A stretch of DNA of 64,000 nucleotides, from contig DIWP01000048.1 of the NCBI GenBank assembly GCA_002423545.1, positions 79,976-143,975 of the forward strand, read 5' to 3'. Position numbers and translations under genes: made by a program. Below, in pieces: positions 25,398 through 34,385 of this stretch. This DNA is from Thermoleophilia bacterium UBA6103 (lineage in GTDB: Bacteria; Actinomycetota; Thermoleophilia; UBA2241). The notes beneath the pieces are model-generated. The model saw only the letters and a list, made by a program, of their open reading frames with translations. It was not told the origin of the DNA and searched no databases. Within the stretch, counting starts at the first letter, position 1; each line of letters opens with the position of its first letter.

Positions 25398-26333
25398 CTA
25401 GCTCAGCAGCCCCTCGATGATGAGCTCCACGGCATCGTCTTCGGTGAGGCCGCGCGACATGATGGTCTGCAGCTGACGGGAGTCGACGCTGCCGATGGCA
25501 GCCTCGTGCGTGACGTGCGCCTTCGGATGGCGCACCTCGACGATCGGAACGGCCCGTGCCACCGCCTGCTCCTGCACGATCTCCTTACAGTCGACGTGAC
25601 CGCGGGCGTACGCCGCCGCGGCCGTGATCGTGTTGAAGACCTCGGCGCGGGCCGTGTCGCGCAGGGCCATGTGGCTCTGCAGGACGGCCCTTGCATACTC
25701 ACCCACCAGGTGGCCGGTCTCGTGGATCACGATGCTGTCGGCGCCGCGACCGATCAGGCGGGCGATCATCTCCAGCACCGCGTGCGCCTCGCAGGTGACC
25801 TCGTAGTCGATGTCCATGGCGCCGACGCGCCCCTTGAGGAGCTCGAACTCGGTGCGGAAACGAGCCCCCTCACCGAGATGCACCTTCGCTTTGGGCACCA
25901 CCAGCACGCCGCCGTCGGGTCCGTGCACGTGACGCTCGAAGTAGCGGTACTCGGCGCCGGGCTCGACGCGGATCTCGGCGTCCATGGCATGGGTGACGTC
26001 GACCGCGTTGGGGAACGTGCAGTGGGCCAGCACACTCGCCGAGGCCTCTTCGCGGATCTCCACGTCCATGACGATGTGCTGCATCCCGGTCTGCGGCAGC
26101 AGGCCGAAGCACATGTGGACCGGCTTGAGGAGTCGCGTGCCGCGTTCCACGACGATGTGCGCCTCGATGCCGTCCTCGATCTCCTGCGTCTCGATCTGGA
26201 GCCCGGGCACGAGATGGGCGCCGACGACCTCATTGCCGTGCACCTCGAGATGGGCCACGTCGTCGCCGGCGGCATGGCCGCCGAACTCGGCGACAGAATC
26301 GAGCAGGCTGCGAGCCAGGTCGACGGCGCTCAT
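25398..26333 (-). CDS. Short SufB-type Fe-S scaffold protein (SMS/SmsB-like)
   Basis: The 311-residue protein is a SufB/SufD-fold scaffold, much shorter than the roughly 470 residues of classical SufB. The right-handed beta-helix core ends with the SufBD block RGHVDCKEIVQEQAV, HPKAHVTHEAAIGSVDSRQL and the MSRGLTEDDAVELIIEGLL end. The conserved Glu, Cys and His candidates of that block are present (C in VDCKE, H in THEAA). Short SufB with SufC alone is known as the SUF-like minimal system of archaea and anaerobic bacteria. It overlaps sufC by four bases (ATGA) and lies in a rubredoxin-sufC-sufB operon. Confidence 0.88.
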   Translation of the reverse strand: MSAVDLARSLLDSVAEFGGHAAGDDVAHLEVHGNEVVGAHLVPGLQIETQEIEDGIEAHIVVERGTRLLKPVHMCFGLLPQTGMQHIVMDVEIREEASASVLAHCTFPNAVDVTHAMDAEIRVEPGAEYRYFERHVHGPDGGVLVVPKAKVHLGEGARFRTEFELLKGRVGAMDIDYEVTCEAHAVLEMIARLIGRGADSIVIHETGHLVGEYARAVLQSHMALRDTARAEVFNTITAAAAYARGHVDCKEIVQEQAVARAVPIVEVRHPKAHVTHEAAIGSVDSRQLQTIMSRGLTEDDAVELIIEGLLS

Positions 26334-27106
26334 GCGGGTGCTCCTTCATCGTCCTGCAACGCGACACCCAGCTCGGCCGCCTCCTCCGCCACCGGCATGT
26401 TGGTGTGATCGCACGGTATGCAGCGATTCTCGAAGTAGCCGCTGATCTTCTCCACCGACCCCTTGTCCAGGAGCCGGCCGTTGCACATGAGGAAGGCGTG
26501 CTCGGCCTGACGCAGCACGGCCATGCTGTGGGTGATCAGGATGACGGTGACGCCGCCGGACTTCATCTCGCGCAGCGTCTCGAAGATGCGCTCGAGCGCT
26601 TCGACGTCGATGCCGGAGTCGGGCTCGTCCATGAGCACGATGCGCGGCCGCATAGCGAGGATAGAGGCCAGTTCGATGCGCTTGCGCTCGCCGCCGCTGA
26701 GCGTCTTGTCGACGGCCCTCTGCATGTACTTGTCGGGATCCAGCCCCACCTTCTCCAGAGCATTTCGGACGGTGGCCGTACCCCTGTCTCTGGCGCCGGC
26801 GGCGATGAAGCGATCCACGCGCAGACCCTCGAAACGGGCCGGCTCCTGCCAGGCCAGGGTGATCCCGCGACGGGCCCGCTCGTCGACCGGCACGTCCTGC
26901 AACGAACGGCCGTCGAGGATCACATCACCGGCGATGTCCGTGAAGCCGGGCAGCCCCATGATGACGCTCGCCAGCGTCGATTTGCCGGCGCCGTTGGGTC
27001 CGATGATGGCGTGGATGTGGCCCTCCCAGAAGTCGACCGAGAGGTCCTTGAGGATCTGCTTGTCGCCGAGAGTCAGCGACACGTCTCGTACTTCGAGTAC
27101 GCCCAT
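26330..27106 (-). CDS. sufC: SufC-type ATPase of Fe-S assembly
   Basis: This 258-residue ABC-type ATPase has Walker A GPNGAGKSTLASVIMG, signature LSGGERKRIELASIL and Walker B RIVLMDEPDSGID. The sequence after it (EALERIFETLREM) and the switch His in LITHS match SufC. It drives conformational changes of the SufB scaffold during cluster assembly. The C-terminal stretch KISGYFENRCIPCDHTN has two Cys and a His that are not part of the ATPase core and could hold a metal; this is unusual for SufC. The rubredoxin gene ends 33 bases upstream. Confidence 0.92.
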   Translation of the reverse strand: MGVLEVRDVSLTLGDKQILKDLSVDFWEGHIHAIIGPNGAGKSTLASVIMGLPGFTDIAGDVILDGRSLQDVPVDERARRGITLAWQEPARFEGLRVDRFIAAGARDRGTATVRNALEKVGLDPDKYMQRAVDKTLSGGERKRIELASILAMRPRIVLMDEPDSGIDVEALERIFETLREMKSGGVTVILITHSMAVLRQAEHAFLMCNGRLLDKGSVEKISGYFENRCIPCDHTNMPVAEEAAELGVALQDDEGAPA

Positions 27107-27139
27107 GAGCCTGGTCCCTGTTGGAGAGTGGCTGTCCGC

Positions 27140-27304
27140 TCAGCCCTCGTAGGGCTCGAACATGTCCTTCTCGACGCCGCAGTCGGGGCAGACCCAGTCG
27201 TCCGGCAGGTCGTCCCAGGCCGTGCCCGGATCGACGCCGTTGTCCGGATCCCCGACCTCGGGATCGTAGATGTAGTCGCACACCGTGCAGATCCACTTCT
27301 GCAT
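27140..27304 (-). CDS. Rubredoxin
   Basis: This 54-residue electron carrier has the two Fe-binding loops ICTVCDYIYDPEVGD and WVCPDCGVEKDMFEPY; four Cys bind one iron. Length and motifs are typical of anaerobe rubredoxins. The ATG at 27304 follows AAGGGAGAAC. It is the first gene of the operon with sufC and sufB, which suggests a role in electron supply or oxygen defence for Fe-S assembly; this is inference. Confidence 0.96.
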   Translation of the reverse strand: MQKWICTVCDYIYDPEVGDPDNGVDPGTAWDDLPDDWVCPDCGVEKDMFEPYEG

Positions 27305-27482
27305 GAGGTTCTCCCTTCGACCGACCTGCGCCGTCGCCGGAGCGCGGGCACAGGACGTGGACGTGCGCGGACATTGTACACGCGTCCAACGGTCGCCATC
27401 CGTCGGTTGCGGACAGACCGCTGTGTTCGTCACACTCTCCTCACCGCCAGACCCGGGAGCCTGCCAGCAGGAGTGTGCCATC

Positions 27483-28766
27483 ATGTCGACGACCGCACAT
27501 CAGACCAGCGAGACCGTCCCCTGGCGCCGGCGGCCGGGGCTTGAGGCGATCGGCGGCCGTCTGGCGATCGCCGGACGCGATGCCGAACAGCTGGCTCGCG
27601 AGCACGGCACACCCCTGTACGTCTTCGACCTCGAGTACGTCCGCGAGCAGCTCGTCGCCCTGTGCAGCGCCCTCGAGAGAGCCGGCGTGCGGGGCCGTGT
27701 GCGCATCGCTCTCAAGGCCCTGCGCGACCCCGAGTACCTCGCCGTGGTCCGTTCGCTCGGCACGCCCGGCGGACCCGACGGCGTCGGCATCGACGCCTGC
27801 TCGCCGGGCGAGGTGGAGCACGCGCTCGCCAACGGCTTTCTGCCGCAGGAGGTCAGCGTCACCGCCACCAACCTCAGTGAGGCCGACTGCCGAACGATCC
27901 TGCAGCACCCGGTGCACGTCAACGCAGATCTCATCACACAGGTCGAGCGCATCGGACGGCTGAGCCCGGGACGGTCGATCGGCCTGCGCCTCAACCCGCG
28001 GGCGGGGGCGATCAACCGGCGTACCAGCCCGACGACCACCGTCTACAGCGGCGAACGACCGACCAAGTTCGGCATCTACCTCGAGGACCTGCCGGCCGCC
28101 GTGGAGGCGGCCCGGCGCCACGGGCTGCGTCTCGACACGGCCCACTTCCACGTCGCCAACGGCATCCTCACCGAGGATCTGCCCGACTACGAGAGGGCGG
28201 TCGCGGCGATGGCCGTGATGGTCGAACGCATGCTCGAGCTGGGGTGCACCATCCGCGAGATCAACGTGGGCGGCGGCCTCGGTGACTCGGCCCGCAGCTA
28301 CGTGACGCCGCTCGACCTCGATGCCTGGGCCGGCATCCTGAAACGCCACCTCGGCGACTTCGACGCGGTCATAGCCTGCGAGCCCGGCGAGTTCGTCGCC
28401 ATCGAGAGCGGCGTGCTGCTCGCCGAGGTGGTCACCGTGGAGCGCCGCCTCGGTCATCTGTTCGCGGGACTCGACGTGGGGTGGAACGTGATCAACCACC
28501 GCTTCGTGTACGGCCACGACATGGACCTGGTGCACTGCGCCAGGGCCGACGCCGCACCTGCCGACAACGTGACGTTCAGCGGCAACATCAACGAGGGGCC
28601 CGACCTCTTCGCCGACGATCTGCCGTTCCCGCCGGTCGAGGAGGGCGACATCGTCGCCATGCTCGGCACCGGCGCCTACTCGGTCACCAACTACCACGCC
28701 CACTGCCTGCGGCCGCCGGCCGGCATCGTCTTCTTCGCCGACCGGCTGCCGGTCGGCCGGCAGTAG
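27483..28766 (+). CDS. Fold-III PLP-dependent decarboxylase, substrate uncertain
   Basis: This 427-residue protein resembles diaminopimelate/ornithine/arginine decarboxylases of the alanine-racemase fold. K78 in RIALKALRDP is the expected PLP-lysine. HFHVANGI, the Gly-rich INVGGGLGDS phosphate loop and ACEPGEFVAIESGVLLAEV follow. Two DAP-decarboxylase features differ: EPGR reads EPGE, and the CESGD motif reads NEGPD with no Cys. It is therefore probably not a LysA. A polyamine, D-amino-acid or other decarboxylase is possible. The ATG at 27483 has GGAG upstream. It stands alone between opposite-strand genes. Confidence 0.78.
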   Translation: MSTTAHQTSETVPWRRRPGLEAIGGRLAIAGRDAEQLAREHGTPLYVFDLEYVREQLVALCSALERAGVRGRVRIALKALRDPEYLAVVRSLGTPGGPDGVGIDACSPGEVEHALANGFLPQEVSVTATNLSEADCRTILQHPVHVNADLITQVERIGRLSPGRSIGLRLNPRAGAINRRTSPTTTVYSGERPTKFGIYLEDLPAAVEAARRHGLRLDTAHFHVANGILTEDLPDYERAVAAMAVMVERMLELGCTIREINVGGGLGDSARSYVTPLDLDAWAGILKRHLGDFDAVIACEPGEFVAIESGVLLAEVVTVERRLGHLFAGLDVGWNVINHRFVYGHDMDLVHCARADAAPADNVTFSGNINEGPDLFADDLPFPPVEEGDIVAMLGTGAYSVTNYHAHCLRPPAGIVFFADRLPVGRQ

Positions 28767-28862
28767 CGGGGACATCGGGGGTGTGCGGCGCGAGCGGGCG
28801 GTGTGGACTACCGGCGACGCGCACCGCGTGCTCTCGACCATGCCACCGGTCGACGAGACCCG

Positions 28863-31577
28863 TCAGCGGACCACGAACACCGCGCTCTGGGCGCGCCGCT
28901 GCGCGTTGCCGGCCAGGTCACGGGCCAGCACACGGATCGTGTACGTGCCGCGCCGCAGCGTACAGCGGAAGCGGAAGGTGTCGCGGCGGTTCGTCTTCCG
29001 CCGGCCGGCGTCGTAGGTCGCGACGACCGCGCCGCGGCTGTCGCGGACCTGCAGCCGGACGCGGGCCTGGCGGGCACTGAAGCCGGGGTCGCTGACTGTG
29101 AAACGGACCTTGGCGGTGCGCCCGCGCCGCACCCGGGTACCGCTCAGGACCCGCGTCGTCGGCCGGCGAGTGTCGATGTTGACGGTGAAGCGGCGCAGCT
29201 TCTCGACGTTACCGCTGTTGTCGTAGGACCGGAACCAGACATACCTCCGCCCATCGCGGGCGTGTGAGCGTCTGGCCGCGGCGACCTCGACTCGCGTGCT
29301 GCGCCGGAACGCGCCCGTGGACGACGATCCCACCCGCAGCTCGGTGCGGGCCACGTTGGACCCCACGTCGGTAGCGACGAGCCTGAGGTTCACCGGTCCG
29401 TTCCACCAGCGGCGGGACGGGGAGACGCGGGTGCGCGGCGGCTCGGTGTCCGGGCCGGCCACAGTCCCGTACACGCGCAGCGTCCAGCGGACAAAACGGC
29501 CCCGATCGCCACGACGCAGGTCCCGCACCCGCAATCGCCACGTACCTGTGGATGACTCGCCGAAATGCCGGGCGCTGCCGAAGCGCCAGCGTGAGAAGCC
29601 CGGACTGCCGTCCACGCTGTCCGGCAGCGCCGACGGCGACAGGATGCTGCGAGTACCGGACGGGGCGATCAGCGTGACCTCGAGGTCGTGCCAGTACTCG
29701 TGCGGAGCGTCGAGCACCACCTCGACGTACTCGGTGGTCAGCCGCGGGCGCCCGGCACCGAGGCCGATCGCGCTCGTGACGCCCACGGTGGAGGCGTCGG
29801 GGATCGTGCGTTGCGGCGACGCCGACGCCGTCACGATCGTCTCCGGGCCGAGCGGCCGCCAGCTTCTGGCGGCCGCGACGGCCGCCGCCGCGTCGACGCG
29901 GCCGTAGCCGTACGTGTGGCTGATGTGGTACCCGGCAGCGTTGTTCGACCAGTCCTTGTGTCCGGGTTCGATCTTCTGTGCCGTGGTCATCAGGACGGCC
30001 TGCACATCGCGCCACGTCAATGACGGATCCGCCTGCAACAGGAGCGCAGCGACACCACTGACCAGCGGCGCCGCGGACGAGGTGCCGCCGAAGCCGCTGT
30101 AGTTGTCCCCGCTCGTGTAGCCGGCGCTGCCGGTGAGATCGGTGGTCAGCACGTCGCGGAGCGTCCCCGGGACACCGTCGCTGGACGGCGCCACGACCAT
30201 GAGAGCGGCGCCGTCCTCGGAATACGGTGCGATCCTGCCCAAGTTGGTACTGGCTCCGACGGCGAGCGTGTAGCGCGAGTTGGCGAAGCCGTCGTAGTTG
30301 ACGTTGTCGAGCTCGGCGCGGCCGTTGCCGGCCGCCCAGACGTAGACGATGCCGAGGCCGCCGCGGCCGTTGGTCACGCCGTCCTTGAGCGCCGCCTCCG
30401 TGAGCGGGCCCGGCGCTTCGAGATGGCGGTCGTCGAGCGGGCCCCAGCTGTTGCTGGAGACATCGACGATGTCGCGGTTGCCGGCATCGGGCCGCACCGC
30501 CGCCAGGGCTTCGGCTTCCACGGCGTCACTGTCCACGCCGTCGATGAGGAAGCGGTAGCCGATGAGACCGGCCGAGGGGGCGGCGCCGCTGACACCGAGA
30601 CCGTTGCCGCCACGCGCGGCGGCCACGCCGGCACAGGCCGTGCCGTGCCACTGGGCGGCGCTCGAAGATCGGCTCGGAGACGGGTCGGCGTCGCCGTCGG
30701 CCCAGTCCCACGAACGCCCCGGCACCACGTTGGGCGCCAGGTCGGGGTGGGCGATCTCGAGGCCGTCGTCGGCGATGGCGATCACCTCGTAGGGTGAGCC
30801 GCGCAGCGGCACGCCGTCGACCGTCTGGTCCCAGACGGTGGTCACGTCGATGTCCTCGCCGGCTTTGCCGGAGCGCTGCCCGACATTGCGCAGATGCCAC
30901 TGCTGGCCGAAGAGCGGGTCGTTCGGTATCCAGCGACGCGCACGAGTGCGCAGGAACGACGGCGCCGCCCATTCGACCAGTGATGATGCCGACAGCCGCT
31001 CGATCGCCCGCAGCTCGTCGAGAGGCGCGACGGCACGATAGAGGTACGTCCGCGCTGAGAATGCGAACCTCCTGACGCGGGTGAGCCCCAGCCGGCGGAC
31101 GACTGCCGCACGTGCCTGCGTGCTCGATCCCGACCGGAAGCGCACGATCAGCTCGCCGACGCTGACCAGCCGCGTCTGCTCGCTTCTCTCTCCCTGATAG
31201 AGGACCGCCGCAGATCCGTCACCGGCGCCGGCCCGCAGCCTGGCGCGCAGATCGTCGAGATCCCCCGCCGGCGGCGCCAGGGGGGTGATGCGGATACGAT
31301 CCACGCCCCGTTCGCTCACTATCGCGAGCTCGTCGAGGGCGATCCACGCCGACTGCACGCTGCCGTCCTCGCTCCACGACACGACGGGGCCGCCCGGCTC
31401 CGCGCTGCCGGCCTTCTGCGAGACATCGGCTTGCGCGCCGCCGGCGGTGAGGGCGAGGAACGACGCGGCCGCCAGCACGGCCATGCCGCAGACGGCGCTG
31501 AGCACCGTGAGACGGCGGCGGATGCGCGTGCCGCGACGACCGCCGGCAGTGGATGTCCTGTCGCCGTGGCGACTCAC
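28863..31577 (-). CDS. Secreted subtilisin-family protease with P-domain
   Basis: This 904-residue protein has a signal peptide (basic RRRLTVLS, then an Ala/Leu core ending AQA at about 50). A propeptide-like region runs to about 215. The S8 domain has Asp270 in AIADDGLE, His311 in WHGTACAG, Asn418 in AAGNG and the nucleophile Ser500 in GGTSSAAP. A P-domain (about 600-720, with WHDLEVTLIAPSGTRS and GTWRLRVRDL) follows, as in kexin-type proteases. Two or more Ig-like beta domains end the chain. It is likely secreted and degrades or processes proteins outside the cell. It lies downstream of the molybdoenzyme gene on the same strand. Confidence 0.92.
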   Translation of the reverse strand: MSRHGDRTSTAGGRRGTRIRRRLTVLSAVCGMAVLAAASFLALTAGGAQADVSQKAGSAEPGGPVVSWSEDGSVQSAWIALDELAIVSERGVDRIRITPLAPPAGDLDDLRARLRAGAGDGSAAVLYQGERSEQTRLVSVGELIVRFRSGSSTQARAAVVRRLGLTRVRRFAFSARTYLYRAVAPLDELRAIERLSASSLVEWAAPSFLRTRARRWIPNDPLFGQQWHLRNVGQRSGKAGEDIDVTTVWDQTVDGVPLRGSPYEVIAIADDGLEIAHPDLAPNVVPGRSWDWADGDADPSPSRSSSAAQWHGTACAGVAAARGGNGLGVSGAAPSAGLIGYRFLIDGVDSDAVEAEALAAVRPDAGNRDIVDVSSNSWGPLDDRHLEAPGPLTEAALKDGVTNGRGGLGIVYVWAAGNGRAELDNVNYDGFANSRYTLAVGASTNLGRIAPYSEDGAALMVVAPSSDGVPGTLRDVLTTDLTGSAGYTSGDNYSGFGGTSSAAPLVSGVAALLLQADPSLTWRDVQAVLMTTAQKIEPGHKDWSNNAAGYHISHTYGYGRVDAAAAVAAARSWRPLGPETIVTASASPQRTIPDASTVGVTSAIGLGAGRPRLTTEYVEVVLDAPHEYWHDLEVTLIAPSGTRSILSPSALPDSVDGSPGFSRWRFGSARHFGESSTGTWRLRVRDLRRGDRGRFVRWTLRVYGTVAGPDTEPPRTRVSPSRRWWNGPVNLRLVATDVGSNVARTELRVGSSSTGAFRRSTRVEVAAARRSHARDGRRYVWFRSYDNSGNVEKLRRFTVNIDTRRPTTRVLSGTRVRRGRTAKVRFTVSDPGFSARQARVRLQVRDSRGAVVATYDAGRRKTNRRDTFRFRCTLRRGTYTIRVLARDLAGNAQRRAQSAVFVVR

Positions 31578-31733
31578 GCCGTGATCGCCCCTCCCTGGTC
31601 ACGACTGGCGTACGATGATCTCCTGCCCGGATCCGGCCTCACTGTACTCCGAGCGCCGGTGCACACAAAGCCGGGCACGTTGCCGGGAGCCCACGATGAG
31701 GCGGATACGTGTATCCAGGAACGACGGCGAGCC

Positions 31734-32468
31734 TCAGGAACCCACGCTCGAGCCGGTCCCGCCGCGCACGGTGACCGGCGCGTCGGCGGGATAGCCGCGC
31801 TCCTCCCAGTATCCCTCGATCATGCGGTCGGTCAGCTCGATGCGACGCACGAACTTGACGCTCTTGTACGCCAGCTGCGAAGGGACGACGAGCCGCACCG
31901 GACCGCCGTGGTCGGGCGACAGACGTTCGCCGTCGAGCGTATCGGCGAGTATCGAGTGCGGCTCCTGCAGTTGCTCGAGCGGCAGGCAGTCGACGTACGA
32001 GCCGTCGTAGGCGTGGAAGATGGCGTGCGTGGCGGCAGGTCTGGGGCCGGCGCGCGAGATGACCTCCATCGGCCGCACACCACCCCAGGGGACGTCCTGG
32101 ACCGTCCAGCCCTCCACGCACGGGAAGTCCACGGTCTCCTCGAAGCGTGGCAGGGCGCTCCACGCCGCATGGTCTATCCGCAATGGCGTCTCCACCATGC
32201 CGTCGACCTCGATGACCCACTGCTCCAGAGTCTCGCCCGGCACGTCATCGACGGTCCGTACCGGGAACAGACCGCCGGCCTTGAGCCGCTGGGCCGCGCG
32301 CCCGCCGATGGGCGACGAGCCGCTGCCGCCGGCGAACAGACGCTGCAGACCGACCAGGGCCGCGGCGACGCCGCCGAGCGACGCCAGGAACCACTTGCGG
32401 CTGACCCGCATCTGCCGGGCCCGCTCCCGATCGTCGACCTCTTCCCGCTGCTCATGCTTCCGGTCCAT
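31734..32468 (-). CDS. YedY/MsrP-like molybdopterin-dependent oxidoreductase
   Basis: The 244-residue protein has the sulfite-oxidase-type molybdopterin fold: a moco-ligand Cys in VDFPCVEGWTVQDVPW, followed by GGVRPMEVISRAG and later CGSS-like loops (VRLVVPSQLAYKSVKFVRRIEL). The N-terminus has SRKWFLASLGGVAAALVGL, a Tat-like signal in which the second Arg of the twin-arginine is Lys. It may act as a periplasmic or cell-surface reductase of sulfoxides or similar. The ATG at 32468 has GGAGG eight bases upstream. The protease gene follows after 156 bases. Confidence 0.85.
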   Translation of the reverse strand: MDRKHEQREEVDDRERARQMRVSRKWFLASLGGVAAALVGLQRLFAGGSGSSPIGGRAAQRLKAGGLFPVRTVDDVPGETLEQWVIEVDGMVETPLRIDHAAWSALPRFEETVDFPCVEGWTVQDVPWGGVRPMEVISRAGPRPAATHAIFHAYDGSYVDCLPLEQLQEPHSILADTLDGERLSPDHGGPVRLVVPSQLAYKSVKFVRRIELTDRMIEGYWEERGYPADAPVTVRGGTGSSVGS

Positions 32469-32493
32469 TGACACCGCCTCCGCGGTCGGATGT

Positions 32494-32514
32494 AGAAGAC
32501 TTGCACAGTCTTCT
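32494..32514. promoter_or_regulatory. 21-bp dyad upstream of the molybdoenzyme gene
   Basis: AGAAGACT and AGTCTTCT form a perfect 8-base dyad around TGCAC. On the minus strand it follows GTATAAA directly and ends 26 bases before the start codon of the molybdoenzyme gene. It is A+T-rich against its surroundings. An operator at the promoter -10/start region, or a terminator for the preceding gene, are the options. Confidence 0.5.
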
Positions 32515-32537
32515 TTATACCCGACGGCCGGCGATCC

Positions 32538-33245
32538 TCACTGGTTCTCGAGCAGCTCCTCGGCCGGCACGTCCCGGACCACGCAGGCCGGCACGCCCAT
32601 GAGCACCTTACGCGGCGGCGCGTCCTTTGTGACCACGGCGCCGGCGGCGATGAACGCCTCTTCTCCGATCTCGATGCCGGGACAGAGCACCACGCCGCCG
32701 CCGACGCGGGCGCCGCGGCGGATGGTCGCCCCCTTGATCAGCTCGTGGCGCTTCTCGGTGCGGCCCATGAAGTTGTCGTTGGTGGTCTGCACGCAGGGTG
32801 CGATGAACACGCGGTCCTCGATCTCCATGTACGCCGTGATGTAGGCATTGCTTTGGATCTTCGTGAAGGCGCCGATGTGCGTGTCGTTCTCCACGCAGGT
32901 GCCGCGACCGATGACCGCACGCTCGCCCAGCACGCAGCGTTCGCGCACGCTCGCCAGGTCGCCGATGATGCAGCGCGGTCCCAGCATGGCGGCACGGTAG
33001 ACCACGGCGCCGGTGCAGACCACCGTGCCGGGACCGACGGTCAGCGGCGGCAGCTCGCCCCGCTTCGCCGTCGAGGCGGGAGACAGTGACGGCGCCTTGC
33101 CGAGGACGACGTTGTCCTGGATGAAGCAGCCGTCGCCGATGACCGTGCCGTCGTGGACGACCACGTTGGCCCCGAACGTGACGCCGGCGCCGATCGTGAC
33201 GTCGTCGCCGAGCGTGAGGTTGAGACCGAGGTCGGATGGCTTCAT
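32538..33245 (-). CDS. Left-handed beta-helix acyltransferase (WbpD/WlbB-like)
   Basis: The 235-residue protein consists of hexapeptide repeats, for example LGDDVTIGAGVTFGANVVVHDG and VGPGTVVCTGAVVYRAAMLG. These define the left-handed beta-helix acyltransferase fold. Its length and the neighbours point to the WbpD/WlbB group, which acetylate the 3-amino group of UDP-2-acetamido-3-amino uronic acids. The ATG at 33245 is chosen because AAAGGAAAG lies upstream. It lies 100 bases beyond the oxidoreductase gene on the same strand. The exact sugar is not proven. Confidence 0.82.
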   Translation of the reverse strand: MKPSDLGLNLTLGDDVTIGAGVTFGANVVVHDGTVIGDGCFIQDNVVLGKAPSLSPASTAKRGELPPLTVGPGTVVCTGAVVYRAAMLGPRCIIGDLASVRERCVLGERAVIGRGTCVENDTHIGAFTKIQSNAYITAYMEIEDRVFIAPCVQTTNDNFMGRTEKRHELIKGATIRRGARVGGGVVLCPGIEIGEEAFIAAGAVVTKDAPPRKVLMGVPACVVRDVPAEELLENQ

Positions 33246-33345
33246 GGCGTCTCGCTTTCCTTTCGCGCGGGCATGGACCACGCGTCCCCGGAGCGGCGCA
33301 GCGCCCTGCTCCGCACCCACGTGATCGCTCCGTGCCGGCGCGGTC

Positions 33346-34371
33346 TCAGGCCGAGAGCTCGTCGATGCGCACCGGCCGGCCCGCCTCGCGCAGCGAGCGC
33401 TCCATCGCCTCGAGGACGCGCACCACGTTGAGCCCGTCGTGGCCGTCGCTGATCGGCTGGCCGCCGTCGGCGATGCAGTCGAGGAAATGCTGGCATTCGA
33501 TGCGCAGCGGCTCGTCGTTGGGGATGCGCGGGATGTGGATGTCGCCGAAGCGCAGCGAGATGTACTCGCCGTACGACTCGTACTGCGCCTTGTACGCGCC
33601 CTTGTCGTAGATCGTGACCTTGCGGTCGCTCTCCATATCGTCGAACACGACCATCTTGTCCGACCCGACGACCGTGACCTTGCGCGCCTTGTGCGGGTCG
33701 AGCCAGCTGACGTGCATGTGGCCGACCACGCCCGACGGATACCTGATGTAGCCGAAGACCACGTCCTCGACGCCCGGCTGCAGATAGCACTCGCCGTGCG
33801 CGCTCACCTCCATGGGGTCCTCGCCTGTCAGGTAGTTGATGACGTAGACGTCGTGTGAGCCGAGGCTCCAGAGGGCGTTCTCGTCGGCGCGCACCTTGCC
33901 CAGGTTGAGGCGGTTGGAGTACACGTAGTACGTGTCGCCCAGCTCGCCGTCGTCGAGCAGCCCCTTGACCGTGCGCAGGGCGGGATGGTACTCGAGCAGA
34001 TGGCCGGACATGAGCAGCCGGTCCTTCTCGGCGGCCAGCGCGACGAGCTCTTCCGCGTGCGCCGCCTTGAGCGTCATGGGCTTCTCGATGAAGGCATGCT
34101 TGCCGGCCTGCAGAACGCGCTTGCCGAGCTCGTAGTGGGTCGGCACGGAGGTGGCGACGACGACCGCGTCGACCGACTCGTCGGCGAGCACCTGCTCGAG
34201 GTCGTCGGTCACGACCGTGCGCGGGAACAGCGCCGCGGCCTTCTCCCGGTTCTCGGCGACGAGGTCGCAGGCATACGCAAGCTCGGCGCCGGGCAGGCGG
34301 TCGAAGTTGCGGGCCAGGTTGGGGCCCCAGTAGCCGAGGCCGGCGACGGCGACGCGGATCGGTTCAGTCAC
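33346..34371 (-). CDS. Gfo/Idh/MocA-family sugar oxidoreductase (WlbA/WbpB-like)
   Basis: The 341-residue protein starts with a Rossmann loop, VAVAGLGYWGPNLARNF. It has the family stretches VVVATSVPTHYELGKRVLQAGKHAFIEKPMT, containing the catalytic EKP Lys. In the sugar cluster it would oxidise the C3 hydroxyl of a UDP-N-acetyl uronic acid to a ketone. The GTG start follows AGGAGA. It is 14 bases after the nucleotide-sugar dehydrogenase gene. Substrate assignment is by context. Confidence 0.85.
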   Translation of the reverse strand: MTEPIRVAVAGLGYWGPNLARNFDRLPGAELAYACDLVAENREKAAALFPRTVVTDDLEQVLADESVDAVVVATSVPTHYELGKRVLQAGKHAFIEKPMTLKAAHAEELVALAAEKDRLLMSGHLLEYHPALRTVKGLLDDGELGDTYYVYSNRLNLGKVRADENALWSLGSHDVYVINYLTGEDPMEVSAHGECYLQPGVEDVVFGYIRYPSGVVGHMHVSWLDPHKARKVTVVGSDKMVVFDDMESDRKVTIYDKGAYKAQYESYGEYISLRFGDIHIPRIPNDEPLRIECQHFLDCIADGGQPISDGHDGLNVVRVLEAMERSLREAGRPVRIDELSA

Positions 34372-34385
34372 TCTGGGTCTCCTGT

